Shown here one piece after another: positions 51,074 to 60,704 of a stretch of DNA of 64,000 bases (its first letter is position 1; each line of letters opens with the position of its first letter). The translations under genes were made by a program, and so were the position numbers. Origin of the DNA: Thauera humireducens (GTDB taxonomy: Bacteria > Pseudomonadota > Gammaproteobacteria > Burkholderiales > Rhodocyclaceae). The DNA is taken from contig NZ_CP014646.1 of NCBI RefSeq assembly GCF_001051995.2, positions 3,286,001 to 3,350,000 on the forward strand, written 5' to 3'. The notes under the pieces are model-generated. The model was not told the origin of the DNA and made no database searches. It saw only the letters and a list, made by a program, of their open reading frames with translations.

Positions 51074-53058
51074 ACGATCTCGCCGACGGCTTCGCCCGCC
51101 ACCTGCTCGCCTGGGCCGATGCGCTGCAGGCCCCGGCCGCCAGCCGCGCGGTGCTGGCCAGTGCGGCGCGCCGGCTTGCGCTGGCGACCAGCGCGGGCCA
51201 TGTCTGCATTCCGCTGGCGGCGCTTATCGAAGGCGGTGGCGCGGGGGAGACCGCGCACGAGATGCCGACCGCGCTCGCGGCAGAGATGGACGGGGACCTC
51301 GCGCCAGCGGACGAGCAGTCCGACGCCGACTGGACGCTCCTGCCGTGGGCTGGCGAAGCGTCGGCTCCGCAGTTCGCGGACGAGCTCCGCCACCGCCTGC
51401 TGGCGAGCGGTGTGGTGGTCGAAGCCGCGCAGGCCATCGCGGGCGCGTCGGCGCATCCGCTGGTGCTCGACAGCAGCGACCGGCTCTACCTGCGCCGCCA
51501 TTTCGACCAGGAGCGGGCACTGGCGCGGGCGCTGGTGGCGCGCGCGCCACGCGCCGCTGCGCCGGTGAAGCCGCCGCCGCTGCTCGAGACCTTGTTCCCG
51601 CCCCGTGCCGCGTCCACCCCCGACTGGCAGAAGCTCGCCGTCGCGCTGGCGCTGCAGGGGCGGCTCACCGTCATCAGCGGCGGGCCGGGCACGGGCAAGA
51701 CCACCACCGTTGCGGCCCTGCTCGCCTGCCTGCTCGAAAGCCAGCCGGCGCTGCGCGTCGCGCTGGCCGCGCCCACCGGCAAGGCCGCGGCACGCATGCT
51801 CGAGGCGCTGCGCCAGCGCGCGCAGACCCTGCCCGCGGCCCTCGTCGCCCGCCTGCCGACCGAGGCCTTCACCGTGCACCGCCTGCTCGGCGTCACGCCC
51901 GATCCGGGTCGTTTCCGCCACCATGCCGGCAATCCGCTGGCGGTCGATGTGCTGGTGGTGGACGAGGCCTCGATGCTGGACCTCGCGCTCGCCACCCGTC
52001 TGGTCGATGCCCTGCCGCCCGAGGCGCGGCTCGTGCTGCTGGGCGACAAGGACCAGCTCGCCGCGGTCGAGGCTGGTGCGGTGTTCGCCGAGCTGTCGGC
52101 GCAGTGCGTCTATTCCATGCCGATGCGTACGCATCTCGCGCAGCTCGATCCGGCTGCCGGCGCGGCGCTGGAGGGCCCGCAGGACACCGGGGTGGCGAGC
52201 GGGGATGCCGTTGCGCCGCTGGCCGACGCGGTGGTGTGGCTGACGGAGAGCCACCGCTTCCGCGCCGATTCCGGCATCGGCCGGCTGGCGGCCGACATCC
52301 GTGCCGGGCGGGGCGATGCGGCGCTGGCCTGGCTGCGGACAGGCGAGGACGTCTCGGCCTGCTGGATCGAGGATCCCGGTACGCAGCTGGGGACCGTGGC
52401 GCGGGCGCGCGTCGAGGCCGGGTTCACGCCCTATGTCGCCCTGCTGCGCGAAGGCCTGGGTGCCCGCACGGCCGGAAGCGCTCCGGGAACGGTTGACGTG
52501 GCCGCGGCCACCCGCGCCTTCGAACGCTTCCGCGTGCTGGTGGCGGTGCGCGAGGGCGGGCGCGGGCTGGCCGCGCTGAATGCCCATCTCGAAGCCCACC
52601 TGCGGGCGGCGCTCGGCCTGCCGCCGGAGCGCAGCGCGGTGGCGCGCTGGTATCCGGGACGGCCGGTCATCGTGCTCGCCAATGACTATCGCCTCGGCCT
52701 GTTCAACGGCGACATCGGCCTGTGCCTGCCGGATGGGCAGGGCGAGTTGCGGGTGTTCTTCGCCGCCGCGGACGGCGGCTTCCGCGCCATCCCGCCCCTG
52801 CGCCTGCCGGCGCACGACACGGCGTTTGCGCTGACGGTGCACAAGAGCCAGGGCTCGGAGTTCGACGAGGTGCTGCTGGTGCTGCCGGCCGAGCCGGTGC
52901 GCGTGCTGACGCGCGAGCTGATCTACACCGGCGTTACCCGTGCCGCGAAACGGGTGACGGTGGCCGGGGCGGGCGATGTCTTCGCCGCCGGCTGTGCGGC
53001 CCGCACGCTGCGGGCCTCGGGCCTGCGCGACCGCATGCGCGAGGCGGCGCGGGCATGA
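51070..53058 (+). CDS. recD: RecBCD nuclease-helicase, alpha subunit RecD
   Basis: The 5'-3' helicase subunit, 662 residues (E. coli 608). Walker A GGPGTGKTTT lies near 204, DEASMLD near 298, GDKDQLAAVEAGAVF near 320, and the C-terminal motif VHKSQGSEFDEV near 594 with YTGVTRA at the end. Translation is coupled to recB by a 4-base overlap. A linker rich in Ala/Gly at about 55-80 and one at about 375-390 account for the greater length. The next credible gene is the ModC-like ATPase 200 bases downstream. Confidence 0.96.
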
Positions 53059-53257
53059 CTCGCCGCGTCCGTCCATCGCCGCTCGCCCGCGCCCGACGCC
53101 CGGCGCTTGGTGTGGCGTCTCCTGGCGGCGCAGTCGAAACTGCGCTTCGCCGAAGCCTTGAACGAGGGAGCCGGATGAAGATGAGGAAACCAGGGCGGGG
53201 ATGCACCGCGCGTGTGCCGTGCGGTGCTGCCAGCATGCATTGCGGAGGGCCGCGCTG

Positions 53258-54403
53258 ATGGCGAACGACATGCTGCAGGATGGAATGGTGCTGCCGACGG
53301 ATGCGATGCGAGAGGATGCAGCGGACACGGGCATCCGCATTCGCTTCGAGGTGGCCTATCCGGGCTTTGGCCTCGACGTCGACCTGAATCTGCCGGGGCG
53401 CGGCGTCACCGCGCTGTTCGGCCATTCCGGCTCGGGCAAGACCACCTTGCTGCGCTGTGTCGCCGGGCTGGAGCCCGCGGCCCGCGGCGTGCTGACCGTC
53501 AATGGCGCGTGCTGGCAGGATTCGGCGCGTGGCGTCTTCGTGCCGCCGCACCGGCGCGAACTCGGCTACGTGTTCCAGGAAGCGAGCCTGTTCGCCCACC
53601 TGTCGGTACGACGCAACCTGGCGTTCGGCCTGCGCCGCATTCCGCCGGCGGCGCGCAAGGTTTCGATGGACCACGCGATCGCGCTGCTGGGGCTCGAGCA
53701 TCTGCTCGAACGCATGCCCGACCGCCTCTCCGGCGGCGAGCGCCAGCGCGTCGGCATGGCGCGCGCGCTGCTCACCAGCCCGCACATCCTGCTGATGGAC
53801 GAGCCGCTGGCCGCGCTCGACCACAAGCGCAAGCAGGAGATCCTGCCCTACCTCGAGCGCCTGCACGACGAGCTCGATATCCCGGTGCTCTACGTCAGCC
53901 ATGCCGCGGAGGAGGTGGTGCGCCTGGCCGACCACATCGTGATGCTGGGCGAGGGGCGGGTGATGGCCGCCGGCGAACTGCGGGCGACGATGGCACGGCT
54001 GGACCTGCCGACCGCCTTCACCGAGGACGCCGGCGTGGTCGTCGAAGGCCGGGTGGCCGAGCACGACGACCACTACCACCTCACCCGGCTGGACTTTCCG
54101 GGCGGTGCGGTGTGGGTGTCGCGGCAGGCGGCCGAGCTTGGCCGCACGCTGCGCTTCCGCATCCACGCGCGCGACGTCAGCCTCGCGGACCATCAGGTCG
54201 AGGGCTCGAGCATCGTGAACCTGTTGCCGGTCGTCATCGAGGACATCGTCGGCGCCGACACGCCGGCACACGTGCTGGTGCGGATGGACGCGGGCGGCAC
54301 GCCGCTGGTGGCGCGCATCACGCGGCGTTCGAGCGAGCAGCTGGTGCTGCGCCCCGGGCGCCGGATGTGGGCGCAGATCAAGTCGGTGGCGCTGCTGGCA
54401 TAG
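53258..54403 (+). CDS. modC: ModC-like molybdate ABC transporter ATPase
   Basis: ATP-binding protein of 381 residues. Walker [15 protein letters not shown]-loop [12 protein letters not shown], signature LSGGERQRV, Walker [12 protein letters not shown] and the H-loop YVSHAAEE are all intact. The C-terminal ~70 residues are a MOBE (molybdate-binding TOBE) domain, which gives the molybdate assignment; tungstate is possible. No modA or modB lies next to it, so its permease must be elsewhere or missing. ATG at 53258 has GGAGG 9 bases upstream; an alternative at 53201 adds a Cys-rich stretch unlike the family. Confidence 0.88.
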   Translation: MANDMLQDGMVLPTDAMREDAADTGIRIRFEVAYPGFGLDVDLNLPGRGVTALFGHSGSGKTTLLRCVAGLEPAARGVLTVNGACWQDSARGVFVPPHRRELGYVFQEASLFAHLSVRRNLAFGLRRIPPAARKVSMDHAIALLGLEHLLERMPDRLSGGERQRVGMARALLTSPHILLMDEPLAALDHKRKQEILPYLERLHDELDIPVLYVSHAAEEVVRLADHIVMLGEGRVMAAGELRATMARLDLPTAFTEDAGVVVEGRVAEHDDHYHLTRLDFPGGAVWVSRQAAELGRTLRFRIHARDVSLADHQVEGSSIVNLLPVVIEDIVGADTPAHVLVRMDAGGTPLVARITRRSSEQLVLRPGRRMWAQIKSVALLA

Positions 54404-54478
54404 GGCGTTCATCGCCCGGCTCGCGCACCGTGGCGTCGGGATGCGATCATGGCGCCCCCGCAAGCATGGACAGCCCGC

Positions 54479-55378
54479 ATGACCGACACTTCCCCCATCC
54501 GCGCCCGCAACTTCCCCTCCGCCCAGGACGAGGCCAAGGCCGTTCAGCCGCACGGCCGCTACGACGGCCCGGGCAGTTCCTTCCGCATGGCCTTCACCGA
54601 CACCGACTTCCTGCTGCGCGAGGAGCTGCGCCCGGTGCGCCTGCAGCTCGAACTGCTGAAGCCGGAGCTGATCCAGCAGGAGCAGGGCGTGGACTCCACC
54701 GTGGTGGTGTTCGGCAGCGCGCGCTTCAAGGCGCCGGATGTCGCGGCGAAGATGCTGGAGGAGGCGGTGGCCAGCGGCGAGGCGGCCGCGATCCGCAGCG
54801 CCGAGCGCATGGTCAAGAACGCGCAGTGGTACGAGGAGGCGCGCCGCTTCGGCGAACTGGTGACGCGCGAACCGGACGCGCTCGGCGAGCCGGTCATCGT
54901 CGCCACCGGCGGCGGGCCCGGCATCATGGAGGCCGGCAACCGCGGCGCCTACGAGGCCGGCGGACGCAGCATGGGCATGAGCATCTTCCTGCCCTTCGAG
55001 GAAGCGCCCAATCCCTACATCACGCCCGAGCTGTGCTTCCGGTTCCACTACTTCGCCATCCGCAAGATGCACTTCCTGATGCGCGCGGTGGCGCTGGTGA
55101 GCTTTCCCGGCGGGCTGGGCACGCTTGACGAGCTGTTCGAGGTGCTGACGCTGACGCAGACGCGCAAGATCCGCCGCCGGCCGATCGTGCTGATCGGGCG
55201 TGACTTCTGGGAACGCCTGATCAATTTCGACGTGCTCGTCGAGCACGGCGTGATCAGCCCGGAGGACAAGAACCTGTTCCACTACGCCGAGACGGCCGAG
55301 GAGGCGTGGGGCGTCATCAAGGCCGCCTACCAGGGCGACAACCCGGCGCTGGTGGCGCGCCAGATGCGCGGCAACTGA
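54479..55378 (+). CDS. LOG-family protein (nucleoside 5'-monophosphate phosphoribohydrolase type)
   Basis: A 299-residue Rossmann-fold protein with the LOG motifs GGGPGIMEAGNRGA and PGGLGTLDELFE. It is longer than the short cytokinin-activating LOGs because of an N-terminal region of about 90 residues, which resembles the larger bacterial LOG proteins. Members cleave ribose-5-phosphate from AMP-like nucleotides; the substrate here is not known. ATG at 54479 is preferred; the ribosome site is weak. It converges on the metacaspase-like gene with a gap of only 3 bases. Confidence 0.9.
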   Translation: MTDTSPIRARNFPSAQDEAKAVQPHGRYDGPGSSFRMAFTDTDFLLREELRPVRLQLELLKPELIQQEQGVDSTVVVFGSARFKAPDVAAKMLEEAVASGEAAAIRSAERMVKNAQWYEEARRFGELVTREPDALGEPVIVATGGGPGIMEAGNRGAYEAGGRSMGMSIFLPFEEAPNPYITPELCFRFHYFAIRKMHFLMRAVALVSFPGGLGTLDELFEVLTLTQTRKIRRRPIVLIGRDFWERLINFDVLVEHGVISPEDKNLFHYAETAEEAWGVIKAAYQGDNPALVARQMRGN

Positions 55379-55381
55379 GCG

Positions 55382-56176
55382 CTAGTCGAAGATCCGCATC
55401 TTGCGCGCGCTGCGGGTGCCAAAGATCTGCGGCTCCTGCGGCAGGCGGTTGGTGGGCAGGTACTTGCGGATCGCGGCGTGCCACTGCTCGTAGGTCTGCG
55501 GCTTCTTCTCGCGCAGGGTCTTCAGCGCGTAGAAGGTGAAGGCGCCGTTGGGCCGTCCGCCGAAGGACGTGTCCCAGCTGTACTCTTCGTCGCGGCAGCC
55601 GGCCAGCAGCAGGTCGCCGCCGGCGCGGCGCATGCCGCCGACCAGCGTCAGCGCGCTTGCGCGTGGTGCGTCGGGCAGTTCGCCGGCCTTCATCCAGGCT
55701 TCGGGCGGCAGGAAGCGGGCGCGCGGGCCGCCGGGGTCGAGGTCGCTGTCGTCGCCGCGCGTCACCGAGCCCGAGTGACAGCTGTCCGAGATCAGCAGCA
55801 GGCGTACGCCGGCGCCACGGCTGTCGAACAGGGGGCGGATCTCGTCGTCCAGCAGCGGCCCCTTGCGGTGGATGTCCCACGGGCACAGGGCCTCGTCGCG
55901 GCCGTCGGGCTCGTCGCCGTCCTTGTCCACCACCCAGGTGCCGTGGCCGGAATAGGTGAACACCAGGGTGTCGTTCTTCTGCGCGCCGGCGATCAGTGCC
56001 TCGATCGCGGCGATCATCGCGGCGCGGGTGGCCTGGGCGTCGAGCAGCGTCGTGACCTCGAAGCCGCGCCCCTGCAACTCGGCGCTCCAGTCGCGGGCAT
56101 CGTTGACACAGCCGCTGAGGTCGCTGTCGGTGCCGGGGTAGTCGTTGATGCCGATGCAGAGTGCACGTCTGGCCAT
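55382..56176 (-). CDS. Metacaspase-like (caspase family) protein
   Basis: A 264-residue protease of the C14 clan without pro-domain, signal or TM helix. The core begins RALCIGINDYPG; the catalytic dyad is His78 in YSGHGTW and Cys133 in SDSCHSGS, both intact, so activity is likely and cleavage would follow Arg/Lys as in metacaspases. Ca-binding acidic residues are possible at DKDGDEPDGRDE. The ATG at 56176 has AGGAG 7 bases upstream; a longer frame to 56251 has no family similarity. There is no obvious activator or effector beside it. Confidence 0.9.
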   Translation of the reverse strand: MARRALCIGINDYPGTDSDLSGCVNDARDWSAELQGRGFEVTTLLDAQATRAAMIAAIEALIAGAQKNDTLVFTYSGHGTWVVDKDGDEPDGRDEALCPWDIHRKGPLLDDEIRPLFDSRGAGVRLLLISDSCHSGSVTRGDDSDLDPGGPRARFLPPEAWMKAGELPDAPRASALTLVGGMRRAGGDLLLAGCRDEEYSWDTSFGGRPNGAFTFYALKTLREKKPQTYEQWHAAIRKYLPTNRLPQEPQIFGTRSARKMRIFD

Positions 56177-56358
56177 GATGGTCTCCTGGAGCGCCCCGCC
56201 GGCAGCGCGCGGTGCGTTTCCAGCATAGTTCCGCGGCATGCGGTTTTCCATGGCCAGTGCAGGCGGGTGCGCGCTCGCCTAGAATTCGACAACACGCCCG
56301 CCACCGGTTGTCGCGGAGGCGCGGCCGGGTTGCGAACGAAGCGGACTGGGCGGCTGGC

Positions 56359-58167
56359 ATGACGAGAAGCGAGCGGAATCCGACGATGGGGGCTTGCAGG
56401 CGCACCGTGCGCGCCATCGCACGGGATGCGGCGCCGTCCCATGCACGTGCGCCCGGCGCCGGCACGCCGTATCGCCTGCTGCTGCTTGGGTTCTTCCTGG
56501 TGCTGGCCGCGCTGGTGCAGGCTGGGTTAGCCGATGCCGCCGACCCCCGTGCGCCCAGGCTTGCCATGCTGCTGGAGGACGGCGGCCCCGCGCTCGGCGC
56601 GGAGCAGGCGCTCGCCCTGCAGCGCGAAGGGCGGTTCCGCGACCTGCCTGCCGGTGTGCCCAAGTTCGGCATCGGCGCGCCCCCGGTGTGGTTCCATTTC
56701 GCGGTCGATCATGCAGGTTCGGGCCCCCTCCTGCGCCAGCTGCTTGCCGGTGTGCCCTGGATCGAGCGGCTCGAGGTATTCGTGCTGCAGGACGGGCAGC
56801 TCCGCGCGGTGCAGCGGGCGGGCGATGGCGAGGCCGGGCTGCGCGGGCCGATGGGTAGCCTCGGCTTCGCCTTCGACCTCGCCTTCGCCCCGGGCCACAG
56901 CGACGTGCTGATCCGTGCCCAGACGGCCGACCCACTGGTGATGCCGCTGCGCCTGCTGCCCGCGGACGAGGCGATCGAACTCCAGCGTCGGCACGACTAC
57001 GGCTTCGGGCTGCTGTATGGCTTCCTGCTGGCGCTGATCGCCTACAACGCGATGATCTTCATCGGCCTGCGTCACCGCAGCCACCTGGACTACGTGCTCT
57101 ATGTGGGCACCTTCCTGCTGCTCAGCCTCGCCTACTCGGGGCATGGCGTCGCGCGACTGTGGCCTGGGCAGGCTGGCTTCCAGCAGTACGTCATCCTCAT
57201 GCTGATGGTGCTGCTTGCCGCCATGGGCCTGCGTTTTGCCAGCGGGTTCCTGCATCTGGAGAAGATCGCACCACGTGCGCATCGCGGCGTACGGGGGTTC
57301 TACCTGGCCGCGCTGCTGGCGATCGGCGCCTGCACGCTGTTCGGGCTGCAGTCGGTGGCGGTGTTCACGGCTTTCTTCGTCGTGCAGGTGTTCTCGGTGC
57401 TGATGTGCCTGCTCGGCGTCGTCGGCCTGCGCGCGCGCCAGGACGGCGCGCCCTATTTCATGGCCGGTGCGGTGTCGGGCATGCTCGGGGCCGCGGTGAC
57501 CGCGATGGCCGTGTGGCGAGGGATGCCCTTCACCGAGCTCACCTTCCGCGCGGCCGAGCTCGGGTTTGCGGTCGATGGCACGATCCTCGCGCTTGCGCTC
57601 GCCGACCGCATGCGCCGCATCCGGGAGCAGCAGTTGCGGGCGGAGCATCTGGCGGCGTTCGATCCGCTCACCGGCCTGCGCAACCGGCGCGCCTTTGCCG
57701 AGCATGCCGCGCCGGTGTGGAGCACGGCGCGCCGCCACGGGCGTCCGCTGTCGGTCATCGTGCTCGACCTCGATCACTTCAAGCGCATCAACGACAGCCA
57801 CGGCCATGCGATCGGCGACACGGTGCTGGTGGCGGCGGCGCGGGCGATCGAGCGCGACTGCCGTGCGGGGGACATCGCCGCGCGCTGGGGCGGCGAGGAG
57901 TTCATCGTTCTGATGCCCGAGACCACGGGCCAGCAGGCCTGGGCGATGGCCGAGCGCCTGCTCGCCAGCGTGCGTTCGATCGACATCCCGCTCGGGGGCG
58001 AGCGCCTTGGGGTGTCGGCCAGCGTCGGCGTCGCCGAATGGCGTGGACACGACGACCTCGAGGCGCTGATCCGCGAGGCCGATGCATGGATGTACGCATC
58101 GAAGCGCGCCGGGCGCGACCGGGTGTCGGGCAGTCCGCCGGCCGCGGACCGGGCCTACGCGGGCTGA
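56359..58167 (+). CDS. 7TMR-DISM diguanylate cyclase
   Basis: A membrane c-di-GMP synthase of 602 residues. A signal-like hydrophobic segment (about 35-52) leads to a periplasmic beta-sandwich (7TMR-DISM extracellular type, about 60-205), then seven TM helices (about 210-415) and a GGDEF domain (about 430-590). The site is GGEEF (about 511), with the I-site RAGD five residues upstream, so activity is expected. The start is uncertain: ATG at 56386 also fits. The ligand would bind in the periplasm, as carbohydrates do in other members. Confidence 0.9.
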   Translation: MTRSERNPTMGACRRTVRAIARDAAPSHARAPGAGTPYRLLLLGFFLVLAALVQAGLADAADPRAPRLAMLLEDGGPALGAEQALALQREGRFRDLPAGVPKFGIGAPPVWFHFAVDHAGSGPLLRQLLAGVPWIERLEVFVLQDGQLRAVQRAGDGEAGLRGPMGSLGFAFDLAFAPGHSDVLIRAQTADPLVMPLRLLPADEAIELQRRHDYGFGLLYGFLLALIAYNAMIFIGLRHRSHLDYVLYVGTFLLLSLAYSGHGVARLWPGQAGFQQYVILMLMVLLAAMGLRFASGFLHLEKIAPRAHRGVRGFYLAALLAIGACTLFGLQSVAVFTAFFVVQVFSVLMCLLGVVGLRARQDGAPYFMAGAVSGMLGAAVTAMAVWRGMPFTELTFRAAELGFAVDGTILALALADRMRRIREQQLRAEHLAAFDPLTGLRNRRAFAEHAAPVWSTARRHGRPLSVIVLDLDHFKRINDSHGHAIGDTVLVAAARAIERDCRAGDIAARWGGEEFIVLMPETTGQQAWAMAERLLASVRSIDIPLGGERLGVSASVGVAEWRGHDDLEALIREADAWMYASKRAGRDRVSGSPPAADRAYAG

Positions 58168-58192
58168 ACCGCAGCCGGGCTGGGGGCGGTCG

Positions 58193-59149
58193 TCAGGCGC
58201 GACGGTGCTGGTGCCGCCAGGCGGCCGGCGTCATGCCGAAGCTGCGCTTGAAGGCGCGGCTGAAGGCGGCGTCGGATTCATAGCCCACCTCGAAGGCGAT
58301 CTGCGCGGTCGCGGCCGGGCTGTCGCGCAGGCGCTGGGCGGCGACCTGCAGGCGCCAGTTCGCCAGATAGTGCATGGGCGGCGTGCCGAGCACGGTGGTG
58401 AAGCGTTCGGCGAAGGCCGAGCGCGACAGTCCCACTTCGCGCGCGAGTTCCTCCGTGGTCCAGCGGTGGGCGACACGGCGATGCAGCAGCGCCAGCGCAC
58501 GGCCGACCATGCGATCCTGCAGGCCGGCGAGCCAGCCGGTCTGGTCGGCGGGCAGGCTGGCGAGATAGCGCCGCACCGCCTCGACGAACAGCAGTTCGGC
58601 CAGCTTGCCGAGCACGGCGGCCGAGCCCACCCCGCCCGCGGCGAACTCTTCCGCCGCCCGGCGGAAGGCGCTTTCGATCCAGGCGCCGCCCGTGCTGTCG
58701 CGGACCTCGAGCCGCAGGACGGACGGCAGCGTGGCGACGAGCGGATTGTGCGGCGCCTCGCAGCCGAGATAGCCGCACACGATGCGTGTCGCGTCGCCGC
58801 CACCGCCCAGCCGCAGCAGGGCGGGCGTCGCCGCCCCGGGGGCTTCGATGCGGTCGTCGATCGGCGTGGGCGGCAGGCCCGGCGCGCTGCACACCCGGTG
58901 CGTGTCGTTGCGCGGCAGCAGCACGATCTCGCCGGCGCCCACCCGGACTGCCGGATCGCCGTGCTGCTGCACGAACATCTGCCCGGCAACGACGTAGTGG
59001 TAGGCGATGAGATGGGCCGGTACCTCGCCGTCGGGAAACTCCTCCGGCCCGACCTTCGAATCGACGCACCACGGCGCGGTGAACTCGGCGTCCAGAAAGA
59101 CGCCGCCTGACAGCCTCACCGCGGCGAAGACGTCGGAAAGCGCATCCAT
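58193..59149 (-). CDS. AraC-family transcriptional regulator (cupin-type)
   Basis: A 318-residue regulator. The N-terminal 190 residues are an AraC-binding cupin domain (AYHYVVAGQMFVQ, GAGEIVLLPRNDTH), and the C-terminal 100 residues hold two helix-turn-helices (TTEELAREVGLSRSAFAERFTTVLG and TAQIAFEVGYESDAAFSRAFKRSFG). The ATG at 59149 follows AAGGAAGGA by about 4 bases. It is divergent from the TTC38-like gene, whose control it may exert; the spacer holds an 8-bp inverted repeat. Effector unknown. Confidence 0.92.
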   Translation of the reverse strand: MDALSDVFAAVRLSGGVFLDAEFTAPWCVDSKVGPEEFPDGEVPAHLIAYHYVVAGQMFVQQHGDPAVRVGAGEIVLLPRNDTHRVCSAPGLPPTPIDDRIEAPGAATPALLRLGGGGDATRIVCGYLGCEAPHNPLVATLPSVLRLEVRDSTGGAWIESAFRRAAEEFAAGGVGSAAVLGKLAELLFVEAVRRYLASLPADQTGWLAGLQDRMVGRALALLHRRVAHRWTTEELAREVGLSRSAFAERFTTVLGTPPMHYLANWRLQVAAQRLRDSPAATAQIAFEVGYESDAAFSRAFKRSFGMTPAAWRHQHRRA

Positions 59150-59168
59150 GATCCTTCCTTCTCGAGCG

Positions 59169-59209
59169 ATGTCCGGCGCCACGGGCAAGACTTCCGGCGT
59201 CCCGGACAT
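59169..59209. repeat. Inverted repeat between the AraC and TTC38-like genes
   Basis: ATGTCCGG at 59169-59176 and CCGGACAT at 59202-59209 are perfect inverted copies 25 bases apart in a 165-base divergent spacer. AraC proteins usually prefer direct repeats, so this may be a hairpin or a site for another dimer. Confidence 0.4.
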
Positions 59210-59314
59210 ATCGCGCGGGTGCTCGTGGACTTAACTTAGCACCGCGCGCTCCTCCCGGCCGGGCTTCTTCGGGCGGGACACAAGAGGCGCCCCCAACCCC
59301 GAAGGAGACGAGAG

Positions 59315-60628
59315 ATGAGCATCCATGACGAACTGGGCCTTGCCTGCACCGGTGCCGATGCCGAGAGCCTGGGTCACTACCGCCGCGCGCTGCGGGAGTT
59401 CCAGTGCTATGTCGGCGACCCCGTGGCCGACACCGACGCGGCGATCGCGCTGCGCCCCGATTTCGTGATGGCTCGCGTGCTGCGGGCCTACCTGCATCTG
59501 CTCGGCACCGAGCCCGCCGGCCTCGCCGTCGCCCGTGCCGAGGTGGACGCCGCGCGCCGCTTGCCCGCCACTGCGCGTGAGCGGGCGCATGTGGCGGCGG
59601 TCGAGGCCATCGCGAGCGCTCACTGGCATCGTGCCGGCCGCATGCTGGAGGATGTCGCCATCGACTATCCGCACGACCTGCTCGCGCTGCAGGCCGGCCA
59701 TCTGGTGGATTTCTACGTTGGCAACGCGCGCATGCTGCGCGACCGCATCGCGCGGGCGCTGCCCGAGTGGTCGCGGGACATGCCGGGCTGCCACGTGCTG
59801 CTCGGCATGCACGCCTTTGGCCTGGAAGAGTGCGCCGACTACGCGCGCGCCGAGGCCGAGGGCAAGGCGGCGGTCGAACTCGAGCGCCGCGACGGCTGGG
59901 CCTGGCATGCGGTCGCCCACGTGATGGAGATGCAGGGCCGCGAGCGCGATGGCATCACCTGGCTGCGGCAGGATACCGAGGCGTGGTCGGCCGACAGTTT
60001 CTTCCGTGTGCACAACTGGTGGCACCTGGCGCTGTATCACCTCGAACTCGGCGAGATCGATGAAGTGCTGCAGCGCTACGATGGCCCGATTCGCGGCGGG
60101 CGCTCGACCGAGGTGCTCAATCTGATCGACGCGTCGGCCATGCTGTGGCGGCTGCATCTGCGCGGCATCGACATCGGTGCACGCTGGGAAAGCCTCGCCG
60201 ACGACTGGTGGCCGCTGGCGACGGCGGGCAGCTATGCCTTCAACGATGTGCATGCGGTGATGGCCTTCGTCGGCGCGCGGCGCTTCGATGCGGTGGAAGC
60301 GGTGATCGAGGCCCAGCGTGGCGCGATGGCCGGGCAGGGCGACAACGTCGCCTTCACGCGCGAGGTCGGCCATCCGCTGACGCTGGCGCTGCGCGAGTTC
60401 GGCGAAGGACGCTACGTCGATTGCGTGCGTCGCATCCGTGACGTGCGCGAGATCGCGCATCGCTTCGGCGGCAGCAACGCGCAGCGTGCTGGACCTCACC
60501 CTGCTCGAGGCCGCACTGCGTGGCGAGCGGACCGCGCTGGCCCGTGCGCTGTGTGCCGAGCGCCTGGGCACGCGGCCGCACAGCCCGCTGACGCGGCAGT
60601 ACGTGGCGCGCACCGTGCCGCTGCTTGA
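59315..60628 (+). CDS. TTC38-like tetratricopeptide protein, frameshifted near the C-terminus
   Basis: A helical-repeat protein of about 440 residues resembling the TTC38 family (EALRGEFQ-type start, LRAYLHLLGTEPAG, RERAHVAAVEAIA, HVMEMQGRERDGITWL, HNWWHLALYHLELG). Function unknown; members are annotated only by their TPR-like repeats. The expected C-terminus (VLDLTLLEAALRGERT and on to the end) lies in the next frame from 60486, after GGSNAQR. The shift looks like a loss of about 5 bases where relatives probably have an Asp codon. As read, the gene ends in 48 residues of unrelated Pro/Arg/Ala-rich sequence. A true mutation or an assembly error cannot be told apart here. GGAG upstream of the ATG. 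Confidence 0.8.
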   Translation: MSIHDELGLACTGADAESLGHYRRALREFQCYVGDPVADTDAAIALRPDFVMARVLRAYLHLLGTEPAGLAVARAEVDAARRLPATARERAHVAAVEAIASAHWHRAGRMLEDVAIDYPHDLLALQAGHLVDFYVGNARMLRDRIARALPEWSRDMPGCHVLLGMHAFGLEECADYARAEAEGKAAVELERRDGWAWHAVAHVMEMQGRERDGITWLRQDTEAWSADSFFRVHNWWHLALYHLELGEIDEVLQRYDGPIRGGRSTEVLNLIDASAMLWRLHLRGIDIGARWESLADDWWPLATAGSYAFNDVHAVMAFVGARRFDAVEAVIEAQRGAMAGQGDNVAFTREVGHPLTLALREFGEGRYVDCVRRIRDVREIAHRFGGSNAQRAGPHPARGRTAWRADRAGPCAVCRAPGHAAAQPADAAVRGAHRAAA

Positions 60629-60638
60629 GGCGGCCTGA
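60486..60638 (+). pseudogene. Out-of-frame C-terminal remnant of the TTC38-like gene
   Basis: In the +1 frame the stretch VLDLTLLEAALRG ... RTVPLLEAA (about 50 codons) has the normal ending of the family and codes cleanly to a stop at 60636-60638. It has no start of its own and would be part of the gene at 59315 if the shift near 60485 were absent. Confidence 0.6.
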
Positions 60639-60691
60639 GCACGCCGGGCGGCCGGTCGGTAACGGCGCTATCGTGGCGCCGTCAGGCTGAA

Positions 60692-60697
60692 TATAAT
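60692..60697 (+). promoter_or_regulatory. -10 box of the Rep/UvrD-type helicase gene, leaderless transcript likely
   Basis: A consensus TATAAT ends 7 bases before the ATG at 60705, so transcription should begin at or next to the start codon. There is no ribosome site, which fits a leaderless mRNA. The -35 region (TATCGT at the 17-base distance) is poor. Confidence 0.55.
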
Positions 60698-60704
60698 TAC
60701 AGCC

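Noticed and set aside
53055..53258. 67-codon frame between recD and modC
   Set aside because: No ribosome site, residue content typical of non-coding GC-rich DNA, and the modC gene has its own good ribosome site. It is kept as a finding for the overlaps only.
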